40,056 nt of DNA, taken from contig PAUN01000012.1 of assembly GCA_002712885.1 (NCBI GenBank), positions 1-40,056 of the forward strand. Reading direction: 5' to 3'. Positions 7,894 to 17,304 of this stretch are shown piece by piece. The position numbers and the translations under genes are program-made. The notes below the pieces were generated by a model that worked only from the letters and a program-made list of their open reading frames with translations, had not been told where the DNA came from and ran no database searches. Every line of letters starts with the position of its first letter. The stretch's first letter is position 1. The DNA is from Acidobacteriota bacterium. Its GTDB lineage: Bacteria; Acidobacteriota; Vicinamibacteria; Vicinamibacterales; UBA8438.

Positions 7894-9416
7894 GTGCGCA
7901 GCTGGCGCTGTTGCCCGAGTATCTGACCGCGCATGTGCAGCTCACGTTGCTGGCCCTGTTGTGCAGCGCCGCATTGAGCATGCCGCTTGGCATCGCCGTC
8001 ACCCGAGTGCGCTGGCTCGAACAGCCGGTGCTGGGGCTGGCGGGCGTGATCCAAACCATCCCGAGTCTGGCGCTCCTGGCCGTGATGGTGCCGCTCCTGG
8101 CGTCCATGCGGCTCCAGAGCATCGGTTTTCTCCCGGCCTTCATCGGCCTCACGCTCTACGGCGTGCTGCCAATTCTGCGCAATACCGTCACCGGGATCGC
8201 CGGGGTCGACCCCGCGCTGCAGGAGGCGGCGCGCGGGGTCGGCATGACCCCCCGCCAACGGTTGTGGCGTGTCGAACTGCCGCTGGCGCTGCCGGTCATC
8301 ATCGCCGGTCTGCGGACCGCGACGGTCTGGACCGTCGGCATCGCGACCCTGTCGACCCCGATCGGGGCGACCAGCCTCGGGAACTACATCTTCAGCGGCT
8401 TGCAGACCCGGAACTACGCCGCGGTGCTGGTGGGCTGCGTGGCGTCCGCCGGCCTCGCCATGGTGCTCGACGGGCTGGTCCGGATGGTAGAAGTCGGCTT
8501 GCGCACGCGGCGGCGACGCCTGGTCGGGGCGGCGACCACCATCACCGTAGGACTCTATGTCTACACCGCGGTGACGCTGGCCGCACCGCTGTTCTCGAGC
8601 GTGGATCGCCCGGTGATGGTCGGCGCCAAGGGGTTCACCGAGCAGTACATTCTGGCCTCGCTGTTGGACCAATGGGTCGAACGCGAAACCGGGCGTCCCA
8701 CGGCTCAAAGGCAATCGCTCGGCTCGACGGTGGCGTTCGACGCCCTGGCGGCGGGGGATATCGACATCTACGTCGACTACTCCGGGACGGTGCGGGCCCA
8801 TCTCATGGGACGGACCACGGTGGGGAGTGACCGCGAGATGGTCCTCGCGGAGGTGCGCGCCTTTCTGGCCGACGAGCATGACATTCACGTGGCGGCCACG
8901 CTCGGGTTCGAGAACGCCTACGCCGTAGCGGCCCGCGCGACCCAGGCTGAAGCGATGGGGCTGACCCGAATCAGCGACCTCATTCCGCTTGGCCCGACGT
9001 TGTCGATGGGCGGCGACTTTGAATTCTTCTCCAGACCGGAGTGGGTCTCCATTCGCGACACGTATGGGCTCACGCTCTCGAATCAGCGGACTATGGACGC
9101 CGCCCTTATGTACGAAGCGGTCGCCGAAGGCGCGGTGGATCTGATCAGTGCCTACACGACGGACGGCCGCATTGCCGCCTACGACCTCCGAGTGCTGGAA
9201 GACGACCGTGGTGCGATCCCGCCCTACGACGCGGTCGTGCTAGTCAGCGCACGGCTGGCCCGGGAATGGCCGGATGTCCTAGCGGCCCTCGGTCGACTGG
9301 AGGGCACGATCGACGTAGAGTCAATGCGGTCGATGAATCTGCGCGTCGACGTCGAGGGAGTCGACCCGAGCGCGGTCGCCGCTGCATTCATTGCCACGCT
9401 GACCGACACTCGGTGA
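7890..9416 (+). CDS. Fused permease and substrate-binding protein of osmolyte ABC transporter
   Basis: This 508-residue protein joins two OpuC-type subunits. Residues about 15-205 are a membrane permease domain with several hydrophobic helices and the ATPase-contacting EAA loop at about 112-135 (EAARGVGMTPRQ). An Arg-rich turn and one more hydrophobic segment (about 211-233) lead into an OpuAC-like binding domain that starts near GAKGFTEQYILA (about 245) and contains the DIDIYVDYSGT segment. Such fusions tether the binding domain to the outer face of the membrane. Likely ligands are glycine betaine, choline, carnitine or related compounds. The gene overlaps the ATPase gene by four bases, and the TerB-like gene follows after 18 bases. 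Confidence 0.9.
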   Translation: MSAQLALLPEYLTAHVQLTLLALLCSAALSMPLGIAVTRVRWLEQPVLGLAGVIQTIPSLALLAVMVPLLASMRLQSIGFLPAFIGLTLYGVLPILRNTVTGIAGVDPALQEAARGVGMTPRQRLWRVELPLALPVIIAGLRTATVWTVGIATLSTPIGATSLGNYIFSGLQTRNYAAVLVGCVASAGLAMVLDGLVRMVEVGLRTRRRRLVGAATTITVGLYVYTAVTLAAPLFSSVDRPVMVGAKGFTEQYILASLLDQWVERETGRPTAQRQSLGSTVAFDALAAGDIDIYVDYSGTVRAHLMGRTTVGSDREMVLAEVRAFLADEHDIHVAATLGFENAYAVAARATQAEAMGLTRISDLIPLGPTLSMGGDFEFFSRPEWVSIRDTYGLTLSNQRTMDAALMYEAVAEGAVDLISAYTTDGRIAAYDLRVLEDDRGAIPPYDAVVLVSARLAREWPDVLAALGRLEGTIDVESMRSMNLRVDVEGVDPSAVAAAFIATLTDTR

Positions 9417-9434
9417 GCACGAGGAGACGAGAAC

Positions 9435-9977
9435 ATGGGCATCCTGGACATGCTGGGAGTGGGCAGCGGGCCGGCCTTCTCCGCGCGCGAAGGCGACACC
9501 GACACCGTGAAACGCATCGTCTCCGAGCTGGAAGCTCTGGACCCTCGCCAGGCGCGGTTCCTAGCGTCTTTCTCGTATGTGTTGAGCCGGGTCGCGAACG
9601 CCGACTCGACCATTTGCGTAAATGAGACCGAGGCCATGCGCGAGATCGTCCAGAAGCTGGGGCACTTGCCCGAAGCCCAGGCGCTGCTGGTCGTCGAGAT
9701 CGCCAAGAGCCAGGCTCGACTGCTCGGCGGCACGGAAAACTATCTGGTGACTCGGGAGTTTCAGGATGTCGCGACGGCGGCGCAGCGTCTCGAGCTACTC
9801 GACTGTCTGTTCGCGGTAGCCGCCGCCGATGGGGCCATCAGCACCATCGAGGAGTCGCAAACGGGCCAGATCGCCAAGGAACTGGGGTTCACGCACCCGG
9901 AGTATGTGGCGGCCCTGGCGAACCACTCCGAGCACCGGACGGTCCTGCGGTTGCTGCGGACGAAGCGGGAGGCCTAG
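9435..9977 (+). CDS. TerB-like (DjlA N-terminal-like) protein
   Basis: The 180-residue protein looks like an all-helical TerB/DjlA-N fold: two repeated halves, each with an acidic ADxxI pattern (NADSTICVNE near residue 55 and AADGAISTIEE near residue 135). TerB domains are associated with tellurite resistance and stress responses and are often found as stand-alone proteins of unknown role. No signal peptide or membrane segment is seen. GAGGAGACGAG gives a good ribosome-binding site. It follows the transporter after 18 bases, so it may share its transcript. Its 3' end overlaps the convergent AI-2E family gene by 89 bases. Confidence 0.8.
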   Translation: MGILDMLGVGSGPAFSAREGDTDTVKRIVSELEALDPRQARFLASFSYVLSRVANADSTICVNETEAMREIVQKLGHLPEAQALLVVEIAKSQARLLGGTENYLVTREFQDVATAAQRLELLDCLFAVAAADGAISTIEESQTGQIAKELGFTHPEYVAALANHSEHRTVLRLLRTKREA

Positions 9978-11034
9978 ACACCGCGGGGGACTGGACACCC
10001 CCGCTGGGATTCGCGTCGAGCATCACCGCGACCCACCGCAGGTCTTCGGTGTTCTCGAGCGCGATTTTCACCACCATGGTCAGCGGTACGGACAGCAGCA
10101 TGCCCATCGGGCCCCAGACCCATCCCCAGAAGACCAACGACAGGAAGACCACCAGGGTTGACAGGCCGAGGCGTCGCCCCAGCAACATCGGCTCGATCAC
10201 GTTGCCGAACGCCACGTTGATCACGACGTAGCCTACGGCCACGATGATCGCGCGCCCCGGGCCGAACTGCACCGTGGCCAGGAGGACCGGGCCGATCGCG
10301 GCGAAAATCGACCCGAGACTCGGAATGTAGTTGAACACGAACGCGACCAGGCCCCACAGCAAGGGAAAGTCAAGGCCGAGCGCCCAGACCCAGATGCCAG
10401 CCAGCACCCCGGTCGACACGCTCACGACGGTCTTGATCGCCAGATATTTCTGGATCTGCTCGGTCATCTGGCCAAACCGATCCAGACTTCCCTCGCGTTG
10501 GCCAAAGGCGGCCTGGAGCTTGCCGCGAAAGCCGGCGGCCTCGAACAGGATGAAGATGACCGCCAGCAGGACGAGAAAGGCGTTGGACAGCAGTTGGGCG
10601 AGGGCGCCCAGCGTCCCACCCAGGAACGCGATCAAGGCCTCGGCGTTGACATACTCGAGGAGCGACGACTCGGTGACCGGTAGACCGAGGTTCTCGGTCC
10701 AGCCCATCACGTCAGCCGACATTTCCTGAATCCGCGCCTGATATTGTGGCGCCACGTTGCCGAATTCAGTGACCGACCGCCCCACGACCACTCCCAGCAC
10801 GCTCACCACGGCGGCGGCGAGGGCGACGGTGCTGAAGACCGCCAGGACGGTCGGCAGCTTCCGGCGCTGCAGCCAAACCATGACGGGGAGGCTGACAACG
10901 GCGAGAAACACCGCCGTGAGGAACGGCAGGACAAGTTGGCTCGCGAACCGCAGAACGGCGACCACGACCATGAGACTTGCCGCCACCACCAAGAAGCGGG
11001 CGCCGCGCTCCTGCCGACGTTGTTGACTGGTCAT
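9889..11034 (-). CDS. AI-2E family transporter (PerM/YdiK-like membrane protein)
   Basis: This 381-residue polytopic membrane protein has the AI-2E family pattern: paired N-terminal helices with FLPFLTAVFLAVVSLPVM-like hydrophobic runs, a soluble stretch, then a C-terminal bundle that includes FNYIPSLGSIFA and the conserved GNVIEPMLLG segment. Family members export small molecules or act as Na+/H+ antiporters. The substrate cannot be read. The ATG at 11034 overlaps the egtD stop (ATGA on the minus strand), so translation is coupled to ergothioneine synthesis. The last 30 or so residues are Ser/Pro/Gly-rich and lie antisense to the 3' end of the TerB-like gene, so this tail is probably not conserved. 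Confidence 0.9.
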   Translation of the reverse strand: MTSQQRRQERGARFLVVAASLMVVVAVLRFASQLVLPFLTAVFLAVVSLPVMVWLQRRKLPTVLAVFSTVALAAAVVSVLGVVVGRSVTEFGNVAPQYQARIQEMSADVMGWTENLGLPVTESSLLEYVNAEALIAFLGGTLGALAQLLSNAFLVLLAVIFILFEAAGFRGKLQAAFGQREGSLDRFGQMTEQIQKYLAIKTVVSVSTGVLAGIWVWALGLDFPLLWGLVAFVFNYIPSLGSIFAAIGPVLLATVQFGPGRAIIVAVGYVVINVAFGNVIEPMLLGRRLGLSTLVVFLSLVFWGWVWGPMGMLLSVPLTMVVKIALENTEDLRWVAVMLDANPSGGVQSPAVSRPPASSAATAGPSGARSGSPGPPHTPGA

Positions 11035-12038
11035 GAGGGAGACGACCCAGGTCGAAATCCGACGGCGTCGAACGCCGTAACGGCGAAGCCCGCCTCCTCG
11101 TCTACCCACTGGTCGTGGCGGGCCAGCCCCAGATCGGTACCCCACGCGACGAGCCCGGCTCTCTCGTACTTATACGAGCTCTCGGTCCAGATCGACTCGC
11201 CCGCCGCGAACGCCACCTCGCAGCCACTGCCCGGGATGGACACTCGCTGCGTCCGAAGGCTCTCGAGATGCATCTCCACCCGGGACTCGGCCGCATTCCA
11301 GACGGCACGGTGGGCGAACCCGTCGAGGGTGAAATTCGCGCCGAGCTCGCGATTGAGCCGCACGAGCAGGTTCTTGTTGAACGCCGCCGTCACCCCGAGC
11401 GGGTCGTCGTAGGCCGCCACCAGCTCGGATTCCGGTTTCACCAGATCGGTGCCCAGCACGATCCGATCATCGATGCGTAACGCCGCTCGGATGCTGACGA
11501 GAAACAGACGGGCGGCCGACGGTTCGAGGTTGCCGATATTCGAACCGAGGAAGGCGACCATCATGCCGCCAGCCCTGCCTTCGGCGGCACGCTGGCGAGC
11601 GATACGCCGTAAGCCGTCCTCATAGGTCGCCTGATGACCGGCGACCGACACCTGGGGAAATCTGGCCAGCTTCCGGGTCGCCAACTCGAGGGCGGTCGCC
11701 GAGACATCGACCAGCTCCACTCGTAGGTCGACCCCCGCGTCGACCAACGCGACAACAAGCAACGCCAGCTTCTCTCCGTTGCCACCGCCGAGTTCCACGA
11801 GCGTGAGCGGCGACGCCACCCCGGCGCTGATGGCCACCGAATGCGCGGCCAGGAGATTCAGCTCCGCTCGTGTAATCGGATACTCGGGCAACTCGCAGAT
11901 TGCCTCGAAGAGCCGAGAGCCGAGAGCGTCGTAGAGGTATCTGGGTTGGAGGCGCTTGGGTGACCGCTGCAGACCGCGCCGCACGTCATCGGCTAACGCG
12001 TCACACCCGGTGAGGACGACCTCGCTGCTCGTTTCCAT
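11031..12038 (-). CDS. egtD: L-histidine N-alpha-methyltransferase
   Basis: EgtD trimethylates the alpha-amino group of histidine with three SAM molecules to give hercynine, the first step of ergothioneine synthesis. At 335 residues it has the normal family length. Visible blocks are SPKRLQPRYLYDALGSRLFE and PEYPITRAE near residues 26-59 (histidine site), the SAM-binding VELGGGNGEK at 81-90, FLGSNIGN in the middle and the GTDLVK segment. The C-terminal EMHLES and SYKY segments are also typical. It lies 39 bases downstream of egtB, and its stop overlaps the start of the AI-2E family gene. The start region has only a weak ribosome-binding site. Confidence 0.95.
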   Translation of the reverse strand: METSSEVVLTGCDALADDVRRGLQRSPKRLQPRYLYDALGSRLFEAICELPEYPITRAELNLLAAHSVAISAGVASPLTLVELGGGNGEKLALLVVALVDAGVDLRVELVDVSATALELATRKLARFPQVSVAGHQATYEDGLRRIARQRAAEGRAGGMMVAFLGSNIGNLEPSAARLFLVSIRAALRIDDRIVLGTDLVKPESELVAAYDDPLGVTAAFNKNLLVRLNRELGANFTLDGFAHRAVWNAAESRVEMHLESLRTQRVSIPGSGCEVAFAAGESIWTESSYKYERAGLVAWGTDLGLARHDQWVDEEAGFAVTAFDAVGFRPGSSPS

Positions 12039-12077
12039 ACGCTGATGACCCGGTGTCTGCCGAATGCGGCCGGCCGG

Positions 12078-13418
12078 TCAGTCGGAGGCTCGGACGCACC
12101 GGAACGCCACATAGACATACGGATAGTGCGGGCGAAACCAGTTACGCAAACTCCGCCGCACCAAGCCCGACGCCGTCACCGGCGAGGCGCCCTTGATGAC
12201 GTAGTGCTGTCCGTCGAAGAAATCGGCTGAGTACTCAGGATACGACGCCATCGGAGAAAACCCCGGAAACCCTTCGAACACGGTTGAGGTCCACTCCCAC
12301 CCGTTGCCCACGAGATCGTGGACCCCCCAGGCGCTCACGCCGGCCGGATAGAAGCCGACCGGCACTGGCTCCCAGTGCTGGAACCCAAAGTTGCCCCGCG
12401 TCGGATCCGGCTGAGCCTCGCCCCACGGGTATGACCGTTCGATCCCCTCTGGCGTGCCGAATGCGGCGCGATGGAACTCGGCTTCTGTCGGCAATCGCAG
12501 CCCCTTCCACCGCGCGTAGGCGCTCGCCTCTGCATGTGAGACATAGACCGGCCAGGCGAGCGGCAACGGAATCAGTTCAAACATGCCCCGCCAAAACCAG
12601 TCTTCGCCGGACCGAGACCAGAACGGCGGGTGTTCGACACCGGCCGCCGTGCGCCACGCCCAATCGGTCTCGGACCACAGGTCGGGGTTGGTGTACCCGC
12701 CCGCGGTGACAAACTCGAGAAACTGTCGGTTGGTGACGTTGTGCGTGTCGATCGCAAACGCGGGCACGTCGCGGCTGAGGCGCGGAAACTCGTTGTCCCA
12801 ACCAAACGGGATCTCGTCCAGCATCGCACCCAGCGTCGCCCGGCCGGACGGGATGGCCACCTGCCCCGATTCGGGCAGGACGCCCGCGGTGACGGCCACC
12901 GCGGTCGCTGGGCGCTGCTTCCGCGACCGGGGAAGCCGATGCCACATATACGCCAGGGTCTCCTGATGTAGCTCCTCATGCTCGATCAGGGTGAACACCG
13001 CTTGGCCCCGATGCAGCACCGGGTGGCCGTCCTGTTCGACCGGCGCGTATTTGAGCGCGTCGAGAATCGCCTCGTCCGCCCGGTCAGCATATCGCCTGAC
13101 GGTGTCCCGACTCGGCCACGACGCGATGGCGACGTCGGCGGCCGACGACCGGTCTTCGGGGTCTATGCCGCGCGCAAACAACAGCTCGAGATCGTCGTCC
13201 AGTCCCTGACGGCCAAGCCCTCGCTTAAGCAGGGTGTTCACACTGAACGCGGGGATGTGACCCTCGTAGAACACCACCGGGTGCCGCAACGGGATCGGCT
13301 GGTCGTAGTACGCCTCCGGGATGAGCAGACCGAAGAGGCCAGCCGTCCGGCGACGCGTCTCGCGGAACCAGTTGATGCTCTCGTCTCGATCGACGACCTG
13401 TGGCCCTGTGTCATTCAT
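12078..13418 (-). CDS. egtB: Ergothioneine sulfoxide synthase EgtB
   Basis: EgtB is a non-heme iron enzyme that joins hercynine to a thiol (cysteine or gamma-glutamylcysteine) with oxygen, forming the sulfoxide precursor of ergothioneine. The 446-residue protein has an N-terminal DinB-like domain and a C-terminal formylglycine-generating-enzyme-like domain (from about residue 180, with RLPTEAEF, GNGWEWTS and VIKGAS blocks). The iron ligands are visible: H54 in EGHIPAF, and H147 and H151 in HEELHQETL. The ATG at 13418 follows a GGAGGA site; longer open frame upstream runs antisense through the tRNA and is not used. No egtA, egtC or egtE is nearby. This would fit a cysteine-using EgtB, as described for Chloracidobacterium, but the sulfur donor is an inference. 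Confidence 0.94.
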   Translation of the reverse strand: MNDTGPQVVDRDESINWFRETRRRTAGLFGLLIPEAYYDQPIPLRHPVVFYEGHIPAFSVNTLLKRGLGRQGLDDDLELLFARGIDPEDRSSAADVAIASWPSRDTVRRYADRADEAILDALKYAPVEQDGHPVLHRGQAVFTLIEHEELHQETLAYMWHRLPRSRKQRPATAVAVTAGVLPESGQVAIPSGRATLGAMLDEIPFGWDNEFPRLSRDVPAFAIDTHNVTNRQFLEFVTAGGYTNPDLWSETDWAWRTAAGVEHPPFWSRSGEDWFWRGMFELIPLPLAWPVYVSHAEASAYARWKGLRLPTEAEFHRAAFGTPEGIERSYPWGEAQPDPTRGNFGFQHWEPVPVGFYPAGVSAWGVHDLVGNGWEWTSTVFEGFPGFSPMASYPEYSADFFDGQHYVIKGASPVTASGLVRRSLRNWFRPHYPYVYVAFRCVRASD

Positions 13419-13732
13419 CGCTGCGTCCTCCGGCGCACCCGCCCGTACAGGCGCTTCAACACACACTAACATAGACGGATTTAGCCCCCTGCATCCGTAA
13501 TCCGCAACATAAGTCCCGGCTGGGCATCCCGGCCGAACGAGGCGAGAAGAGCGAGAATGCCGTCGGTATTTGACCGATGACCAACACAGATCGGGCGGAG
13601 TCAGCGCCAGTCGAAGGCAGCGGGACTTCAACCCCGGGCGGCTAGGGTTCTCAGCGCTACGGGCCGGCCGGTTCGGTATGGTAGCCTGAGACGGTCGGGC
13701 GCGCTCCGTGTTGGGCTGGTACGCGTATCCTC
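13419..13732. other. Divergent intergenic region between egtB and tRNA-Leu
   Basis: This stretch must hold the promoters for egtB (leftward) and for tRNA-Leu and tig (rightward). A TATGTT-like box near 13470 on the minus strand and TTGACC near 13570 on the plus strand are possible elements, but neither has a convincing partner. I see no gene. Confidence 0.45.
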
Positions 13733-13819
13733 GCGAAAGTGGCGGAACTGGCAGACGCGCCGGATTTAGGATCCGGTGGCCGAAAGGCTGTGGGGGTTCA
13801 AATCCCCCCTTTCGCACCA
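13733..13819 (+). tRNA. tRNA-Leu (anticodon UAG)
   Basis: The acceptor arms GCGAAAG (13733-13739) and CTTTCGC (13809-13815) pair perfectly. The anticodon stem CCGGA/TCCGG encloses the loop TTTAGGA with anticodon TAG at 13767-13769. The long variable arm (about 13777-13792) is typical of class II leucine tRNAs. The T-arm GGGGGTTCAAATCCCCC is intact. The discriminator is A13816 and the CCA end (13817-13819) is encoded. It reads CUA and possibly other CUN codons. It lies upstream of tig on the same strand. Confidence 0.97.
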
Positions 13820-13982
13820 CGCCGGGTTCTGCAGAGGGGCTCATCCGCGAGCGCCCGCGTGGCGTCTGGGGCGAAGGCCCACCAGGCCACGCCACAGCCG
13901 AAAAGAGCTACAAGCGCGTCCACAACCCGGGACTGGCCGGAACACCCAGTCCAGACATCTCGTACGAGGCCGATTCATAGTC

Positions 13983-15284
13983 ATGAAGGCGGAGATTAGC
14001 GACCTGAGCGAGACCCGCAGGCGTCTCGATGTGGAGATTCCGGTCGAGCGTGTCGACAAGACGCTGGCCCGGCTGGCCGAACGATACAGTCGCCGCGCCA
14101 AAGTGCCGGGGTTCCGACCGGGCAAGGTGCCGGTAAGTATCGTCAGAAAACGCTTTCAGCAGGACCTCTTGCATGACGTGGCCCATGACCTCGTGCCGAA
14201 AGCTGTCGACGACGCGCTCCGTGAGCAAGATCTGGCGCCACTCGAGACACCGGATGTTCGCGACGTGTCGGTCGACGAGGGGCAGCCGTTGACCTTTCAT
14301 GCACTGTTCGAGGTAATGCCCACGATCACGGACCTGGACTACGACGCCATGACGCTGCGACGCACCCCACACGTGCCGGACGAGGCCGCCACCGACCAGG
14401 CGCTCGACGAACTCCGGTTGCGCGCCAGCCAACCGGAGCCGGTCACCGACCGAGCCGTCGAGGGGGGCGACATCGTCACCATGGATATGACCCGGCGCGG
14501 CGTGTCCGGCCCGGACGGGGCGCCGCCGCCGCAACTGCCGGCAGACCGTCACGACGGGGTGACCATCGAGCTCGGTGCCGCGGCAAACCCGCCCGGGTTC
14601 GACGACGAACTGATCGGTTTGCAGGTCGACGACGCGAAGGCGTTCGAGTTGACCTACCCGACCGACTTCGGCCAGCCCGAGCTGGCCGGCACCACCGTGG
14701 CGTACGACATCACGGTGCGGGCGCTGCACCGCCGGAAGCTGCCGGACCTGGACGACGGGTTCGCGAAGACGGTCGGCGCCTTCGAGACCCTGGAGGCACT
14801 TCGCGAGCAGGTGACAAACGACCTGCGTCGCGAAGCCGAGGCGGAAGCGGACCGCGGCGTCCGTCGCGACCTGCTGGCACAACTGTCGTCCCGTCTGACC
14901 GTCGAGATTCCCGAAGCGCTGGTGAACCAGGAGATCGGACGACGCCTCGAGCAGATCGCCTCGCGGATGGCGCAGCAGCAGGTGGACCCCAGAACGGCCA
15001 ACGTCGACTGGGACGCGGTGAGGGAGGAGCAGCGGGCGCCAGCGCTCGACACCGTGCGCGGGTCGATGCTGCTCGACGAGATCGCGCGACGGGAGACCCT
15101 GACAGTGACCGACGAAGACGTCGAGCAGGAAGTGGCGCGTTACGCGGAACGGCTGGGTCAGGCGCCGGCGGCGCTGCGGGCACAACTCGACAAGGACAAC
15201 GGATTGGCCGCACTAGCGGAAGGACTAAGGCGGGAGAAGACGGTCGCGTTGCTATTGTCGCGTGCTACGATCGTGACTGCGTGA
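13983..15284 (+). CDS. tig: Trigger factor, ribosome-associated chaperone
   Basis: Trigger factor binds near the ribosome exit tunnel and shields nascent chains; it also carries a peptidyl-prolyl isomerase domain. The 433 residues match the family. The ribosome-binding signature GFRPGKVP is at residues 43-50 in the N-terminal domain. An FKBP-like isomerase domain follows (about 150-245), then the long helical C-terminal arms. The ATG at 13983 gives the standard family N-terminus [13 protein letters not shown]. It is the first protein gene of the tig-clpP-clpX-lon block, an order shared by many bacteria, which links folding and degradation of new proteins. Confidence 0.96.
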   Translation: MKAEISDLSETRRRLDVEIPVERVDKTLARLAERYSRRAKVPGFRPGKVPVSIVRKRFQQDLLHDVAHDLVPKAVDDALREQDLAPLETPDVRDVSVDEGQPLTFHALFEVMPTITDLDYDAMTLRRTPHVPDEAATDQALDELRLRASQPEPVTDRAVEGGDIVTMDMTRRGVSGPDGAPPPQLPADRHDGVTIELGAAANPPGFDDELIGLQVDDAKAFELTYPTDFGQPELAGTTVAYDITVRALHRRKLPDLDDGFAKTVGAFETLEALREQVTNDLRREAEAEADRGVRRDLLAQLSSRLTVEIPEALVNQEIGRRLEQIASRMAQQQVDPRTANVDWDAVREEQRAPALDTVRGSMLLDEIARRETLTVTDEDVEQEVARYAERLGQAPAALRAQLDKDNGLAALAEGLRREKTVALLLSRATIVTA

Positions 15285-15339
15285 CGATCGCTCGTGCTGG
15301 CCGCCCCCCTCTGTTAACCCACGTTTTAGTGACTCGATT

Positions 15340-15957
15340 GTGAGTGATTCGAATATGCCTGATGTGCGCAATCAGTTAGTTCCCATGGTCGTCGAGCAGA
15401 CCAATCGAGGCGAGCGTGCCTACGACATCTATTCGAGACTGTTGAAAGACAGCATCATTTTTATCGGGACGACCATCGAAGACAGCATCGCCAACCTGGT
15501 CATCGCGCAGATGCTCTTTCTTGAAGCGGAAGACCCTGACCGCGACATCGTGTTGTATATCAACAGCCCCGGCGGCTCGATCTCCGCCGGTCTGGCGATC
15601 TACGACACGGTCCAGTTCATCAAGCCGGACGTGCAGACGGTCTGCATCGGCCAGGCGGCCTCCATGGCCGCCGTGCTGCTGGCCGGCGGCACCAAGGGCA
15701 AGCGCTACAGCCTACCCAACTCACGCATCGTGATCCACCAACCCCTGATGAGCGGGCTCGCCGGGCAGGCCACGGACATCGACATCCATGCGCGGGAAAT
15801 TCTGCGGATGCGCAGTCGGCTGAACGAAATGCTGGTGGCACACACCGGTCAAGACATGAAGCAGATAGAAAAGGACACCGAACGCGACCACATCATGAAC
15901 GCGGAGCAGAGTCTCGAATACGGTATTATTGACGAAGTGATCAGGCAACGCGCGTAG
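15340..15957 (+). CDS. clpP: ATP-dependent Clp protease proteolytic subunit
   Basis: ClpP forms the two-ring serine peptidase chamber that degrades proteins unfolded by ClpX. Counted from the GTG at 15340, the catalytic triad is S108 (GQAASMAA), H133 (VIHQPL) and D183 (TERDH), with family spacing. The hydrophobic contact and handle regions are also conserved (HAREILRMR). The start is either GTG 15340 (205 residues) or ATG 15355 (200 residues, beginning [11 protein letters not shown]); neither has a strong ribosome-binding site. It lies 55 bases after tig and 67 bases before clpX. Confidence 0.97.
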   Translation: MSDSNMPDVRNQLVPMVVEQTNRGERAYDIYSRLLKDSIIFIGTTIEDSIANLVIAQMLFLEAEDPDRDIVLYINSPGGSISAGLAIYDTVQFIKPDVQTVCIGQAASMAAVLLAGGTKGKRYSLPNSRIVIHQPLMSGLAGQATDIDIHAREILRMRSRLNEMLVAHTGQDMKQIEKDTERDHIMNAEQSLEYGIIDEVIRQRA

Positions 15958-16024
15958 CGTGCCGAAGGATGCGTGAGCCGACCACTACCGGATGCGGCTG
16001 GATTCAATTAGACGTCGTGTGACC

Positions 16025-17272
16025 ATGGCTAAGAAAAGCGGTGAACCCGAAATCCTCCGTTGCTCCTTCTGCAACAAGGACCAGAGCGACGTTCGGAAGC
16101 TGATTGCCGGTCCGACTGTCTTCATCTGCGACGAGTGTGTCGAGGTGTGCAACGACATCATCGCGGATGACAACCGCTTCGAGAATCGGGGTGCCCGGTC
16201 GACGATGCCGGTCCCGCAGGAAATCAAGAAATTTCTGGACGAGTACGTCATCGGGCAGGAGCAGACCAAGAAGAAACTCTCGGTCGCAGTCTACAACCAC
16301 TACAAACGGGTAGAGATTCAGAAACAGTCGAAAAATCGGAACGACACCGAGCTGGCCAAGTCGAACATCCTGTTGATCGGACCGACCGGCACCGGCAAGA
16401 CACTGATGGCGCAGACGCTGGCAAAGATGCTGTCAGTACCGTTTACCATCGTCGACGCCACGACCCTGACCGAAGCCGGGTATGTGGGCGAGGACGTGGA
16501 AAACATTGTCCTCAAACTGCTGCAGGCGGCCGGGGGGGATATCGAGAAGTGCCAGCAGGGCATCATCTACATCGACGAGATTGACAAGATCTGCCGCAAA
16601 GACGAGAACCCGTCCATCACCCGGGACGTGTCCGGGGAGGGCGTCCAACAGGCACTGCTGAAGATTCTCGAAGGCACCGTGGCCAACGTCCCGCCGCAGG
16701 GCGGTCGCAAACACCCGCACCAGGAATTCTTCCAGATCGACACCAGCCATGTTCTGTTCATTTGCGGTGGCGCGTTTGTCGGGCTCGACGAGACGATTCA
16801 GCGCCGTATCGGTCGCAAGATGCTCGGTTTCGGCGCCGACATCAAGAGCTCCAGTGAACGCGACCTCGGTTCAACGCTGGAGATGGTCGAACCAGAAGAT
16901 CTGATGCACTACGGGCTGATCCCTGAGTTCGTGGGACGTCTGCCGGTTATCGGCGCCTTGCACGAGTTGGACAAACCGGCGCTGATCCAGATCCTCACCC
17001 AGCCGCGCAATGCCATCCCCCGCCAGTACGAGCGACTGTTCGAATACGAAAACGTCAAACTCCGATTCACCGACGACGCTCTCGACGCGATCGCGGACTC
17101 GGCGCTCGACCGCAAGATCGGCGCCAGAGGGCTGCGCATGATCATCGAGAATCTGATGCTCGACATCATGTACACCCTGCCCGGACAGAAGAAGATCCGC
17201 GAGTGCGTCATCACGCGCGAAGTGGTGCTGTCCCAGGGCGACCCGATCACCGTCATGGAGAAGGCCGGCTGA
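16025..17272 (+). CDS. clpX: ATP-dependent Clp protease ATP-binding subunit
   Basis: ClpX is the hexameric AAA+ unfoldase that recognises substrates and feeds them to ClpP. The 415 residues include an N-terminal zinc-binding domain with C13, C16, C35 and C38, Walker A GPTGTGKT at 119-126, the substrate-gripping pore loop GYVG at 152-155, a Walker B ending in DEID, and the RKMLGFG loop that docks on ClpP (LGF in place of the common IGF). The ATG at 16025 gives the usual N-terminus; the frame also opens at 15992, but that would add 11 unconserved residues. It follows clpP in the tig-clpP-clpX-lon operon. Confidence 0.97.
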   Translation: MAKKSGEPEILRCSFCNKDQSDVRKLIAGPTVFICDECVEVCNDIIADDNRFENRGARSTMPVPQEIKKFLDEYVIGQEQTKKKLSVAVYNHYKRVEIQKQSKNRNDTELAKSNILLIGPTGTGKTLMAQTLAKMLSVPFTIVDATTLTEAGYVGEDVENIVLKLLQAAGGDIEKCQQGIIYIDEIDKICRKDENPSITRDVSGEGVQQALLKILEGTVANVPPQGGRKHPHQEFFQIDTSHVLFICGGAFVGLDETIQRRIGRKMLGFGADIKSSSERDLGSTLEMVEPEDLMHYGLIPEFVGRLPVIGALHELDKPALIQILTQPRNAIPRQYERLFEYENVKLRFTDDALDAIADSALDRKIGARGLRMIIENLMLDIMYTLPGQKKIRECVITREVVLSQGDPITVMEKAG

Positions 17273-17304
17273 CACCTGGTGTTCCGGCCCCTAATACGCT
17301 AAAT

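Noticed and set aside
13419-13895. N-terminal extension of egtB to 605 residues
   Set aside because: The extra part runs antisense through tRNA-Leu, and EgtB homology begins at the ATG at 13418, which has a GGAGGA site.
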